A stretch of DNA of 64,000 nt from Nemertoderma westbladi. Its lineage: Eukaryota > Xenacoelomorpha > Nemertodermatida > Nemertodermatidae. Both the position numbers and the translations under genes were made by a program. Below the pieces are notes generated by a model. That model searched no databases, was not told the origin of the DNA, and worked only from the letters and a program-made list of their open reading frames with translations. The DNA lies in the NCBI GenBank assembly GCA_032718475.1, contig JAUCBJ010008653.1, positions 34,803 through 98,802 on the forward strand, read 5' to 3'. Shown piece after piece: positions 42,013-54,156 of this stretch (its first letter is position 1; each line of letters starts with the position of its first letter).

Positions 42013-43334
42013 GTACCTACTTCCTAACCATATCTCGGAGTCTAGTAAAGGTGTAATTGTACATCAAACACCTTGATAACTAAATATGAGTTATGTATAT
42101 TATGATTCAAACTTCAAAAAACTGTATTTTGAGAGACATCATAATAAATAAATGAGAATGTTATTTATTGAATCTGGTATTGACTTATAAACACCACACT
42201 GATTTCATAATCTTTAGTTATTACGATGTTAAATGGTATATATATCTACGATATGGCGTTTGATATTAACTTCAATTAATTCTGAGTGTGGGAAATGATA
42301 TAAATATATATTTTACAAACTTTTAACCCATTCTAGGTTTTGCGCAGCATTAAAAAGAGCTGCTATTGGTATCCTCTCCTGGTTTCGCGGTTTCGGTTTT
42401 GTTATTTTTATTCTTGTTTTGGTCTTTTTGGGACATCCGGAGTCTATCATTACGACTCGGATTTGGTTTCCAAGTGATTAATAATCTTTTGTAAAGACAA
42501 TATTTAATCAATATTAAATAAATGTGTCATTTTAATGACTGTAATCTGTAACTTATATATTATAATTTTGTATGGTGATATGATGAAGTCTAACAATGAC
42601 GTGGCATGATGACAACTGGATGATGTCAATCACCTTTGATCTTTTAGGGATACAATGATGTTCACAAAGTCACGAAATCAACTCTGTCAAAGATGATGCA
42701 TTTTGACTTATCATCTGAATGAAGCATTTTCTCTAACTTGATGAGTCAGCTCCACCCCGCCGTCGTACAACGATGATGTTAATGAAGATGACGGTTCACA
42801 AAGATAAACATTTAACTATAGTATATAAATTAATTTAACTGTTTGAATTATGGTATAAAGACGCAGGTTGTTAAAACAACAATAAAAACAGACGACAGAA
42901 CTGACCAATCTGAGGGCTCAGATGGCGGCGTAGTCATGGATACAAACTAAAATAATTAATGGGAGACGCTAATGGTTTCTACATTTTACACGGATTGTTG
43001 AAAACTTTAAGATAACTTCATTAGTTCCCATTACTTGTTATACAGTATTATAGAATCTTCAAATATTTTCCAATGAGTTTTAGTTTAGTATTAATGGAAT
43101 TTGGTCAATGGTGAGCTTTGTGCTGCGTGTAGGCATGTTGTATATTTTTAGTAACGTATTACATAGCTAATGTTCGATTTAATTGTTTGTCACTGTTATG
43201 GAATGGAACCATTTTTTGGAAGGGTTAGTTTATATTTGCCATAATTCGTTTTATTTAGCAAATAATCCATATCCATTTAATGTGCGGGAGTAAGAAGTAG
43301 TTTTAGAAAATGTAGTTATATAAACTATACTATG
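42013..43334. other. Non-coding AT-rich region after BEL-1
   Basis: Contains no recognisable gene. A 3' LTR of BEL-1 should lie near here, but I find no copy of the sequence upstream of its gag. A TGTTGTATAT at 43136 faintly resembles TGTTGTTATATC at 8607, upstream of the other direct-repeat copy. Confidence 0.4.
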
Positions 43335-44074
43335 CTAACTATAGTTATATAAAGATAGGCCCATACATTCTATGTTATCTTTTATAAGTGCGCTACATTA
43401 TTATATGGATAGAGACTTAGCCCACAATACAATGCCCACATACAATGCCCACAGTAATTATCAGCAGCTTTAGTAAACCTTCCCTATTGGCCAACCTGTT
43501 CACAATATCTCATATTACTCAACCAGTGTTTATCCTTGTTTATAAGGTGTATATCTCTCTGATTGGCTCACATGCAATGTTTGTTTATCTCATATGTAGT
43601 TTCCTGTGGGTTTATATTGCCTTACATATTTCCTATATGATATAGCGGCTGTTAGTGTTATAGCTAGTTATCTGATAGTGACACTGAAGCGTTAGGGAAG
43701 CACAGCCGGTTTCAGTATGTTTAGAGTTGGATCTTTCATTAATGTATTAACATCATAACAATTAAGATTACTGATTAAACCACATAAATCTACTTATCAA
43801 CATTATTGCAATTATCATTATTATTAACGTTACCGTATACATTAACATAGTGCATTAATTATATTCATCTTGTTATATTAGTGTAATTTAGAAATGCTAT
43901 TGAGATTATATTGACAATTATTATTATTATATTTCATTTATATTTATACATGTTCTTTTAGCTAAGGTTAGATGCTTACATACATATGACAAATGACACA
44001 ACTCAAAGGTCCATCCTGTTTCGTTTATTGATTTAGTTTATAAACATATCAACGACCGAGTTGTGCGTTGATAT
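43335..44074. repeat. 740-bp direct repeat, right copy
   Basis: Same sequence and orientation as 8681-9414, ending GTGCGTTGATAT, immediately followed by the Gypsy gag-protease remnant. Confidence 0.85.
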
Positions 44075-45130
44075 GGGCGGGTGGCCGGCGTAATCGGGGC
44101 GATGGCTGGCCCAGTCAGCACCATATTATTCATGCCGACTTGGTTGTTTGGTTGGCAGTTTGTCGTTTGACGGTTTGTCGTTTGGTTGGTAATGGCGTTG
44201 CAGTGGGCTTGGTTTGCTCTGAATATGAGTAGTTCGTTGTCGCCGTGAGGTCGCCACCGCGGCGTATCGGGCACCGCAGGATGCCCAAGGTGAAGCACGC
44301 CGTCGGGAGAGGAGGGGCTGTTGGAGTCCATTGAGAACCCACAGGTCTGTAGTGCAGACAGTTCTGAGGGTGACACATCGAAGTGTGGCATTAAATATGC
44401 CTTTAAGCGACCAACCATCGCGGCTCACATTGGCAAGGTGGGGGGCCTGGGGGGAATCGGAGTCTCAGTGATTTGTCATTGGTTCGCCGTTGGGGTGGCG
44501 GCGGTTCTCGAGGCGACCACCGAACGCCCGGAAGGTTCGCCATGGGATGGTGGACACATTAACTCCAGAATTGGGCAGGAATTGGAGTTCGGGGATTCCG
44601 TGTGAGGGGTTCTTGGTGACCTGGAATCCGATGGTCACTGTCTCTATGGAATCGAGTCTCTCGGTGGCGGAGATGGCTGGGATGGCTCCAAAGTCGAGTC
44701 CCTCCAGGATTGTCGACCATATTTGGGCGTGGCTGGCGGACTCTGGAGTGTTCCGGGCATTGCCTGGTACCCAATTGGTTGAGTTTGTCTTTGGGTTGTG
44801 AGTGGGGCAGTTGTGGCACATGCGGTCATAGTGGCTGACCAGGTTGCAGTGCCGGCAGTGCGCCGCAGCTCCCGGGCAACGTTTACCTGCCAGGTGAGGG
44901 GGGTACCCACATTGCGGGCACTTCGAGTTCGACCATCCTTGGGTGGTGGTTGCGTGCGTCGCGGTGTCACTCAAGATGTGACTGGCGACTACAGAAGGAA
45001 TGGACGAGGGGTTGGCAAGGGATGCCGCGTCTTTGCTGGTGGCCCAGATGGCTTGTGCTAGTCGGAGTGCGTCGCCGAGGGTGCAGTCGTTACGAAGCCG
45101 AAGGAAAAAAGATGACTCTTCGTAGGGTCA
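44075..45130 (-). pseudogene. gag-pro: Ty3/Gypsy gag C-terminus and protease, broken
   Basis: Minus strand, from 45130 down. Gag C-terminal helices (DALRLAQAIWATSKDAAS) are followed by two knuckle-like Cys/His groups (CPQCGYPPHLAGKRC, then CRHCNLVSHYDRMC) and the protease near 44560-44470. The protease shows LQFLPNSGVNVSTIPW where an active site LxDSGA is usual, with Asn for the catalytic Asp. Frameshifts follow and the sequence stops at the direct repeat. Order and strand fit the pol half at 5804-8600. Gag is cut at a G run at about 45131-45150. Confidence 0.8.
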
Positions 45131-45151
45131 TTGGGGGGGGGGGGGGGGGGA
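45131..45151 (+). promoter_or_regulatory. Poly-G polypurine-like tract before the right LTR-like repeat
   Basis: A run of about 19 G followed by AG sits directly before TGTTTGC, where the right LTR-like copy starts, as a plus-strand primer tract would. The run may have expanded. Confidence 0.5.
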
Positions 45152-45868
45152 GTGTTTGCATTATTTTCAAATTAGGTGCTCGGCATATATAAAAATTATA
45201 AATGATAACGAACGAATATTCCGGACACCATGTGCAAAAAAAAACCAGAATGATTAAAAGTTAAAAATAACATGGTTACGGTGATTTTTAATGCCTACTA
45301 AACACAAAATCTCAAAAAAGTGCTTTTATTGGGGCCAAAATTCTAAGAATTCAAGTACAATCCAGCTCCAGGTAGCTGGTAGCCAAGGGACAAATGCCTG
45401 ATTGGCGCCGGTCAGCCTAGCACAAGCCTGCAAAGGATTCGGGTTAGTGTGACACTAGGCGTCACAAAGGGGGGGACCCCAAGTTGAGCCAGTCAGCATA
45501 GGGCGAGCCTGGAAAGGATTCGACCCAGGGTGACACTAGGCAGAGCGTGGGAGAAAGGTACATAGACAGCCAACCCCAAGCAAAGCAGCTTGACTTGCCT
45601 TAGGACCCACCCCCTAAAGGGATGGCGATGGGCGATGGTGAATGGTACACAAGGGACAATCTTAACGAGGGACTTGGACTGCCCGAGCTGCGCCAGTCAG
45701 CTTGGTGCGAGCTTGAAAAGGATTCGAACTCTGGTGTTACTAGGCGTCGTATGGACCCAACAAACCCCAAAGTTAAGCCAGTTGACTTGCCTTAGGACTC
45801 ACCCTGTACGGGATGGCGAGGGGTGAGCAGTACGCTGAAGGGTTGATGCTTTACCGACTAGACGGAGT

Positions 45869-47444
45869 TAGTTAGTTAGTTAGTTAAAATCTTTTATTCA
45901 TCAAAACTCCGATGTTTAAAAAACATATGGAGGCAGCCCGTCTGGATGGCCCAGACATGGCTGATGATTGGTGATGAATAAGCGTCAGCAGCCGCACGTT
46001 ATTTGTTCTAAATCTAAATCTATGCTACAATACATACTACTAGTATTAAACACTCACTCAAATATATTTATACATACTCATACACACACAATCGTAATTG
46101 ACACTAATATAACAGCACAATAAATAATAATAACCAATGAGTATAGCAGGTTGCAATGTAGGGCTAGTGGCAGTTAATAATACTGTTCGTTAAAAAACGG
46201 TTGAATAATTGTAACTGGTTGTTGTCTTTTAGTTGAAGTTATGTAATTGCATTTCTGTCGTATTTTGTATGAAAGTGTTTTTTTAACGCGCGCATGAATT
46301 CCTTGTATTGCCTTAGGAGTGTTAGTGTTTTATTTGTGCAGTTCCATAGGCGTGCAAAACTTAACATAGCGCTGTTGTATGATATTGTGTTTTTCGTTAT
46401 TGGAATTTTTACTTTATTCGTTCTCGGGTTTAATAGTTGTTTCTGACTGTTGCTAATAAATGGTAGTTCTAAGTTTTGGAATGGTTTGGTAATTTTGAAT
46501 ATATTATATTGATAAAAAAATCGTAAAGCAAAATATTCCCTAAGGGCTCTTAGTGTTGGTAGTTTTGATAGACGACGTAATTCGGTGCCAGAAATATCAG
46601 AAATCTTTTTGCTATGGACAATGCGAAGTCCATAGTTTTGTATTTTCTCTAAGCTATATAAGATAGTTTTAAAGCCGTGGACATTATGCAATGATACTAG
46701 TACTTCACAGCAGTAATTGTGGTATGGTAATACTGTAGCCTTATAAATATTTAGTTTTGTGCCTACTGGTAGCTGACCCTTTATCTGCCGAAGTCCAGAG
46801 ACGGCCTGGATCATTTTATTTGAGGTGATCTTAATTTGTTCGCGCCATTCAAGTTTGTTGTCAATGGTTAGACCAAGGTAATTGATGTGTGTAGATTGTG
46901 AAATGTTAGTCTGTTTATTTGTATCCTCACTGAGATCCAGTTGTATGCTATTTATCTCGTCTGTTCTAGAATTTGGGGATATTAACATGAATTCAGTCTT
47001 ATCGTTATTTAGTTTGAGGTGCAAATAGCTAAAAATGTCCTTTAGTTCATTTATGTGTTTACTCAATGATATTGCAGCTCTGTTTGGATTTTTATCATGA
47101 CAGTATACTAAGGTGTCGTCTGCATATTGGATTAGTAGGAGTTTACTTTTGCTAGCTATGGAATTTACATACATTAAAAATATAATCGGGCCAAGGAGTG
47201 TTCCCTGTGGAATTCCGTGATTGATTAGTTTCCACTCAGAAGTGGTTCCGTTGAGTTTCACTCTTTGATATCTGTTTACTAAAAAAGTGCGCAGCATAGA
47301 GATAGCAGTGTTGTGGAATCCAAACTCGCCTAATTTTTGTAATAATATTGTGTGGTTCAATGAATTGAATGCTTTGCTAAGGTCTAGGGCTCCAATAGCT
47401 ACATATTCACCAGTATTTAAGAGGAGTGGAGTGATATTTATCAT
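45869..47444 (-). mobile_element. CR1/L2/jockey-group LINE, 5'-truncated, (AACT)n tail
   Basis: Read on the minus strand it starts at 47444 and ends in (AACT)n just before GGAGT. GGAGT flanks both sides. The other LTR-like copy is uninterrupted at this point (AGAGTGATATGCAGCATCAC), which confirms the insertion. Confidence 0.88.
46239..47444 (-). CDS. LINE reverse transcriptase, C-terminal two thirds
   Basis: 401 aa without stops or frameshifts, running from the truncation point (the first Met coincides with the truncation and is not a real start). Motifs are GALDLSKAFNSLNH (first catalytic Asp), HGIPQGTLLGPIIFLMYVN, QYADDTLVY (catalytic pair intact), and LGLTIDNKLEW; then a C-terminal region with ILYSLEKIQNYGLRIVHSK. 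It lacks the endonuclease and fingers. Full openness suggests a recent insertion. The 3' UTR (46238-45869) carries AATAAAAG before the tail. The exact clade is uncertain. Confidence 0.85.
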   Translation of the reverse strand: MINITPLLLNTGEYVAIGALDLSKAFNSLNHTILLQKLGEFGFHNTAISMLRTFLVNRYQRVKLNGTTSEWKLINHGIPQGTLLGPIIFLMYVNSIASKSKLLLIQYADDTLVYCHDKNPNRAAISLSKHINELKDIFSYLHLKLNNDKTEFMLISPNSRTDEINSIQLDLSEDTNKQTNISQSTHINYLGLTIDNKLEWREQIKITSNKMIQAVSGLRQIKGQLPVGTKLNIYKATVLPYHNYCCEVLVSLHNVHGFKTILYSLEKIQNYGLRIVHSKKISDISGTELRRLSKLPTLRALREYFALRFFYQYNIFKITKPFQNLELPFISNSQKQLLNPRTNKVKIPITKNTISYNSAMLSFARLWNCTNKTLTLLRQYKEFMRALKKHFHTKYDRNAIT

Positions 47445-48001
47445 GGAGTGATATGCAGCATCACTGCTGCATTCTCTCGCAGACTGAAAGACACTAATGG
47501 ACAGCCAAGCGGAGCAGGTCAGCGTATCACAAGCCTGAAAAGGATTCAGGGTACAGTAACACTAGGCAAAGCAAGGGATAGACCCGATGGACTACCAACG
47601 GATTTTCGATGGCCCAATGACCGACTTATGATTGACACAGACAGACCAGACAGACGGGTATCAAAATGTGGTCCTGGGGGTTAAAATCTAAATAAATAAT
47701 TCTGACTGACCAAATAATTCGTAAATGTAGGCTTATTATAAAAAACTCATTTGATTATTATTATTGTGTATATTCAATTTATATTGGCGTATTGAGAAGT
47801 CCCATATATTTGGAATCAGTGTGTATCAGTGCAAAGAGAACTTGATCAGTTAGAATAAAAATTGATGATTCAACACAACTTGTTATTTTTCCTTTTCGAC
47901 TGCATTACCAATCACATCCTGATCCAATATCCAGTGATTAGTATTGCGGAGATCCACAACCATCTCAAACTTACATCGGCGTTATTGAAATAACGGCAAC
48001 A

Positions 48002-48385
48002 GCATAAATATCACACAATCCACTAGAATTTGAACCGAAATAGTTAGTTACTCGAACTTCCTTTCTGCTTACCTCTTAAAATAATAAAGAAAGTTAGTTG
48101 AGATTATCGATTCTCTAAATAATTCTCCAATACGATACATGTTCTCCAAATATAAACAAGAGTCCAGCTAGTTAGTTAGGTAACTTTACAGTGCACGATA
48201 ATTTACGCCAATGTTGTTTCTGGGCCAGCACCATCAGACTGCCGGGACTTAGGTATGTATTGCACTAAAATATCCGCAAAAGGTGAGTCATAGAATTCAT
48301 AGAAAAATATATATTTTTTCTGCAAAAGCTTTAACAACATGGTTTATGGGTAGAACGTCATCTTAAGTTAGCGACATTATTGAAT
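48002..48385. other. Unassigned flank
   Basis: AT-rich, with AGTTAGTTAGG near 48170. No gene is seen. Confidence 0.35.
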
Positions 48386-48646
48386 AGCCTTGAATAGGCT
48401 TTCCAGGTTTTGGAAGTCACCGAGAATTAATCGGAAACTTAAGGTCCGATTATTTAGAGCAACAGTAGTTCCAGTACTCCTCTATGGGAAGTCCATGCTG
48501 GGCTCTAACTGCTGAGGACACCAAATCTCTGGATGGCACATTCGCAAGAATGCAACACCGGGTTCATTGTGTCAAGTACAATGCACACATCTCCAACGAG
48601 ACACTATATAACATTGGAGGTGTCTCATTGATTCCCCCAAGCTTGG
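48386..48646 (+). mobile_element. RTE-like LINE internal fragment
   Basis: Nearly identical to 38447-38710 (GCCTTGAATAGG to CCCCCAAGCTTGG). Both ends are abrupt, so it is a deletion remnant. A frame slip near 48486 (TATGGGAAGTCC versus TATGGGAGTCC) breaks coding. Confidence 0.87.
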
Positions 48647-49916
48647 ATAGGGGACTATCTGGGACTGTTTTCGAATTGTTGGTGAGTTTTTCTGACTGTT
48701 GGTATGTCTTTTTGTTCGCGCTTTCAGACCTTTAGCAGTTTAACCTGCCAATTTTAATTGTCCTTTTGATTATGAATCGACCTTGGCCCTTACCAATTAT
48801 CTGGTGTACTGAAGTTACATCCGCCGAAGCCAGTCCGTGCACGGCGTATGACCCACGGTGTGGGAGACTGGATTCGGTTTCCCTAGGAAGTTATTGCAGT
48901 GTAGGCTACTTTGTATTATTCGATTGATCGCTGCTACTATATAATCTCTGACAACTATATTTACTTTCGGGGAAATATTAACAGTTCCTTTAGGACGTGG
49001 CGCTTTAAGTATAAAAACAGAGTTATGACTTACACTAATCACAACTAGATGGCCACAGAGTTTCGTAAATAGTGCATTGTTAGGAGATGGTTTATTAACA
49101 TTCACACGACTTCACACTAATTCACACTAATTTGCCGACCGTCACTGATTTTGATCATATATAAGGAGGATTGCAACTGACACACGTAGGGATTATGAAA
49201 TAGCATTTAATTCACACAAAACCACTATGATTTGAGTCACAGTTGCTACCGGTAAATCCTTCCTCCGCTTACCTCAGTAATCAAGAAGATTGAGGGGTTT
49301 ACGTTTATTTATCGGTATTCTCCAAATATAACATCCATTAATATATACAGCAATTAACACAATATAAAACAGCATTAAAACAGTGCGGAGAACAGTCAGT
49401 ATGTGTTCATGAAGTTCAGTGTTCCGGTATGACAAGAGTTATTGCCGCATGTTCAGTCCATGTGCAGTCGTACGAATTGAGTTAATAGATTTACATTCTT
49501 ATAACTAGGTCCATTAGATGTTCTTGGGCCAAAGTATGAAACGACTGTACTTAGTACAGAATTCTGAGAGGAATCTAATTCTCAAAAAAAACGATAACTA
49601 AATGCGCATGCGCTAGTTTCCTCAGGTAGATCTCTACTGGCATAACTAGGAAGATTGCTCTGATTGGCTGAATAAGCTTGAACAAAGAGATCTCCATGTA
49701 CACAAAGAATCAGCTGACAGATTTCGTCATCTTGGTTCTAATTTCTGTCCGACGCGTAGTTGAACAATTTTAGGGCTATTTTAGAGTATTCTGCGCATTG
49801 CGTAAAAATGACTTGTTATGTCCGCAAAAGCTTTTACACCGTTCCCAGAAAATGGGATTTAAGTCTATAAAATATAAAAAATCACAGTTTCTAAAATACA
49901 AAAATACTCTAAACTA
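48647..49916. other. Unassigned region
   Basis: No protein-like frame, no repeat shared with the rest of the window that I can see. AT-rich. Confidence 0.35.
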
Positions 49917-52900
49917 TCAGTCCTTCTTTCGTGAACGGCGTTTATGAAGTTTTTTGAGACTAGTAAGAGTCTTTTTCTCTTTGGGGCGAGCCACTTTACT
50001 AGGAGGGCTATAACTCCTGGGGGAAGGGTGCAATACGATTGCATCAGAAGGTTTTGGATTACGGTTGGTGTATCCGCCAGTCGAGGTACCCGGTTGATCG
50101 ATATCAACATTGGTGGAACGAGGGCAAACAACCTTTAGAGCTCGTTTCAGGACGGCAGCTCTTACCGGTCCTTGATGGGTCGTTTGCACTACAGCGGTAG
50201 GTTGACCGTGTGTAGTGAGAAATTTCCGCGGTTTGATTGTTCTCTCTAATTCGCGTTCTCTGGCTTTATATTCATATGGTCGTCTATGAACTTCTTGTAA
50301 CTCAGGATGCGAGTTTATGAACAAGTCGCCGTATTCCTGATCTTGGCGGATGAAGTTGATCAAGTTATAGGAATTCAGGTTATTGGGATTAATATTCCTA
50401 AGATACTTGCGAACATATTTAGTTGAAATATTCTCGCCAACACGCTTCATCAGTTTGTAACTGGGAATGCAAGATTTTTGTTTGACGGATGCAAAGAGGT
50501 ATGGCTGAAACGCATATACTCCTTCATATGCACGTCCTGGATAGTATCGGTGACGTGATTCGCAATGGAGATCCGCATTAGCTTCCCAAGCTCTGATGTA
50601 ACGCAGGGTAACTATTTCATCTACGCTCTCCAGATCTCGGTTGAAAGGGCAATCGAAACTTGCGTGTCCTTTGATCTGACAATGGTGACATTGAGTCATA
50701 AATTGAGGACAGATGGCAAATATGTGTAGATTGTTGAGTCTACAATACGTACAATGAATCTCCATAATAGGTTGATCTTTAAAGTAGGAGCAGGGTTCGC
50801 TGGAGTCCACCGGGGTAAAGTGGTCCCGTAATGCACATAATCGGCAACGTTTCCTAGAAATGTAATTGGCATGCCTATAATCATATGCCGTGAGACTTTG
50901 TGGACCCTGATACCATTCCAACACATAATCATTGTCGCTACTCCTGGGCGCTATGTGTTGAATTTCTTCGGATTCCAAGCGAATTGGTTCTTCTTCCACT
51001 TGCATAGCTGAGATAGGTGCAGCTGTTTCCTCAAGTGAACCCACTGATTGAACTTCCACAATAGAATAACCTGTGGGGATTCGGGGTCTTTGTATGACAG
51101 ATGAATGTAGGTTCTGTATACAAACGTCCTTAAAAATGGCAAATCCAGCGCTGTCCAACTTCTCAGCAGCTGAGTCTCTTAAGCTGAGCATGGTCAAAGC
51201 GCGGTCCTTGAACTGACTATCAACATTGCGGAATGGAGTCAGAAAGCGCCTAAAACATTCGAATTTGATGAATTTATTGTATTCATCTAACTTGGCGAGT
51301 TTGGTTCTAAGCACTAAGGGATGAGCGCGTATAGTGCGACTGCACACATCGGCTAGCCAACCAGCAAGTGCGGCGTTCTCGAAGATGGTGTATATAGATA
51401 ATGAGGGATGGAGTGGAACACTTATAAAGCTATAGACGACTCCAGGTGCGGTTAATGGTCTGTCAAAATATAATAGAAAATAATGGTCTCCATATATTTG
51501 TTGATAACTGACAGGATTTCCAACTTTGAAATTCCATCCGTATTCTTGGAAGGCGAGATGTCCAATGGAGGTTCTTTGTACTTTATTGATTCCGCTTGAT
51601 GTATTGGCATACATAGTTCGGAAGAAACCTCGGCCTTCTGCCCATGGTGCAATCAGCTGGGTGTATACGAAAGGATATGGGATATTCTCCATGTTTCTAA
51701 AGTCATTTTGGAGATCTCCATAAACAGCTGAACCGATTTTAATGATTCTCTCGTCAAACAGCATCTCAAGTACTGGCTGGGGTAGCATAGATCCGTCTAT
51801 ACCCATGGCCGGTTTGCACTCGGTATCGGTAACATAACGCTGCGCGAGTTCGAATTGTCCATGCCGGAGTTTCTTTTGTATCTTTGTGAGAGTCTCAAAA
51901 GAATAATCGATCACGTCGGAACACGCTCAAGTAAAAACATGGATAGAACCAGGTAATCCTCGTATATGTATCATTCGCGTAGTTCCTAGTTCTCTAACAG
52001 GAACACTACCTTCGTTATCGTAAGTGACAACTCCGTATATTTCGATAACGTTAAGAGTTTCGTTCCACTCTTTGGTGGCGTTTTCTATGGTCATACCCAC
52101 TGGATGCCATAAGGTTGTGCGTTTGCTTGCGTTAGGTAAATCACTATACTTCAGATAATGCGTAGTATAAGTAGCTGCATCTCCGTATCGCTGTATTCTC
52201 TCTTCCTCGAATAATACGTCAAGATTCCAAAGGACTAATCGAGTTTTAATGAATCCATTGAGATTGTACGGAGGTATTATGTCCCTTTCTATTCTTGAAA
52301 CATTATAAGGTTTTCTGAATGAGTTTACTTTAACCAATTGATCTAAATATTTCTGTAGTTGTTCGAGTTCGACAAGATCGAGGGGATTTATCAATGGTAG
52401 AAACTTTAAACTGTGTGTAGGATCTTCTGGTTTCACCATATAATATTGAGATAAATTGACATAATAGGGGTGATCTTTGATCCCGTAAAACGAGTTAGGT
52501 AAAAGTCTAGCGCATAGGTTGACCTCGTGTACCATACGATGGACAAGATCCGCTCAATTGTCCGGAGGTTCAACGAGTATACCGTCGACACGAGCAGCCT
52601 CGATTGGTGGACGTTGTAACACAGGAGCGTCAGCGATAAGATCTCTAGATCTTCAATTAATATCAACCGGTTGGGGTTGTACCGTAGCGAAGAGTTTATC
52701 TCCGAAATGGGGAACCATCGAAGGATGAATGATGGTTTGGAATAGAGATCATCAGTCAAAAGTATTTGAGCTTCCGGTTGGGCTGAAGCTGCTTCCTCTC
52801 TCTCATCCATTTCGATGTGCTTCTCCTCAAGCTGATTTTCCTCCGCTTGTCGTTGGAAGCGTTCGTCCAAGAACTCCTGTAGAGAGTATGTTCGTCCAAG

Positions 52901-54156
52901 TTCGATATCTTCCTCAAGATTCTGGATTTCCCGATCGAACTGAGGTAAAGCCAATTCTTTTACCACTTGGACTTGTTGTTGCAATTTACGTTTGTCTAAA
53001 CAATCGTAGGTTCCGATCTTTTCCCGAATAGCATCTAGCGCATTTTGTTCAACGCTTTCCTCCACCTCGGTGACAGGTTGTATCTAAGTTAAACCAGGAC
53101 GATTATATGGGTTGAACGGAGATATTAGATGTCCGCGTCCCAATATCTAGCGATATATATCTAGTGAGCCCACAACCGGAGTCCCACCGACTAATTGTTC
53201 GGGTAACACTAGATCTTTGAACAATGAGTACAATTCAGGAGGATCCGTCATACTATTAGGATCAAGAGTCTGAGGTCGCACCAGGGAATGAGGAGGTCTG
53301 ACCGAGTATTCCAGAACTCTGATCATAGGTTTATTTAAGGATTGTTTGAGTCGAGCGAGCGTACGTGATACGTTGAATAAGTTTCGCTCAACTCCCATAA
53401 GTATAGCGAGTAAACCTGTGTTTAGTGCAACGTCTCTGCGGATTTTTATGTCTTTCCATTTGTTGATTGGGTCTAGGGCATTCATCGCAGTAATACCAAA
53501 GACGCACGTCTTGTAAGGGAAACACTGGTGATCTTTCTCCAGTTTTACATTATTCCTCCATCTGTTCGAAGCTATCCGGTACAACAGGTAGCAGTCAATC
53601 GGCGGGAAGATACATCATAGTAAAATAGAGTCGTTTGAGTTCTATCATAGGTCATATCATGTATACCTTGAGGATATCAAGTTTCTAGATTTTGTTGACT
53701 AGCTACATTGAGATAAGTTTCTCTCAAGAATTCTAAATATTCGTTGAAGTCACTACGTTTATCCGGTTCTTTGACATCTTCTCTTTCGAGTCGGTTTCAA
53801 ATAGAATTTTCATGTTCAATTCTCAGTTTATCATTCCGACTCCGCTGGGCATGATATTTAAATAGAATCATTTCCCTTTCGGTGTCTACATCGTCCGTAT
53901 CATGTAAATCGATAGGATGACCAGTAGTTAAGAAGTCCATATACGTACCATTACGATGCATATAGCAAGCGGTGAATTTCCGATAGTCCAATTCATGCTT
54001 GAGCTGTTCCTTTGACATTGGCGTTTCGATATAACAGCCATCGTCTTCCGTCGTGTGTTGACTAGCGTCACCGCTTATCAAACTATCAACAAACGCTTGC
54101 AGTGGTAGGGTATATCGCTCCCTGATACCAAGATCATCTTCTATCAACTCAGTCAT
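49917..54156 (-). pseudogene. Large zinc-knuckle gag-like protein, decayed
   Basis: A near-continuous minus-strand reading of about 1,400 codons from the ATG at 54156 (MTELIEDDLGIRERYTL) to 49917. It is interrupted by seven in-frame stops that I traced (five TGA, two TAG) and by frameshifts near 53600 and 52735. The last 665 codons are open. Features are an acidic N-terminus, a Glu/Gln coiled coil near 53000-52790, a long globular-looking middle (WLADVCSRTIRAHPLVLRTK), then three Cys/His groups at about 50860-50640: CRLCALRDH...C, CTYCRLNNLHIFAIC, and a canonical CHHCQIKGHASFDC knuckle. The tail is Lys/Arg-rich. The single canonical knuckle and basic tail say nucleic-acid-binding gag; length and middle match no gag I know. 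It lies downstream of BEL-2 pol on the same strand, so it could be a separate gag-only LTR element or an extra gene. Confidence 0.6.

Larger units (their letters stand above)
45152..48001 (+). repeat. Probable LTR (right copy), with internal LINE and tandem units
   Basis: Counterpart of 2013-2939. It has extra tandem units (three before the LINE at about 45395-45750, one after at about 47510-47570) built on GCCAGTCAGC, then GCCTGAAAAGGATTCG, then GTGACACTAGGC, and the TTGACTTGCCTTAGGAC block twice. A LINE has inserted at GGAGT (45864-45868 and 47445-47449). It ends GGCAACA at 48001. Confidence 0.62.

Noticed and set aside
8681-44074. 734/740-bp direct repeats as certain LTRs of BEL-1
   Set aside because: Ends are not TG/CA, no primer site or polypurine tract adjoins them, and left parts of the two copies differ; kept as a hypothesis only.
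49917-54156. Envelope gene of BEL-2
   Set aside because: Position after pol fits, but I see zinc knuckles and a basic tail, and no signal peptide, cleavage site or C-terminal membrane segment.
51914-54156. Reassigned TGA codon
   Set aside because: TAG stops and two frameshifts are also present, and neighbouring intact frames use TGA as stop; ordinary decay is simpler.
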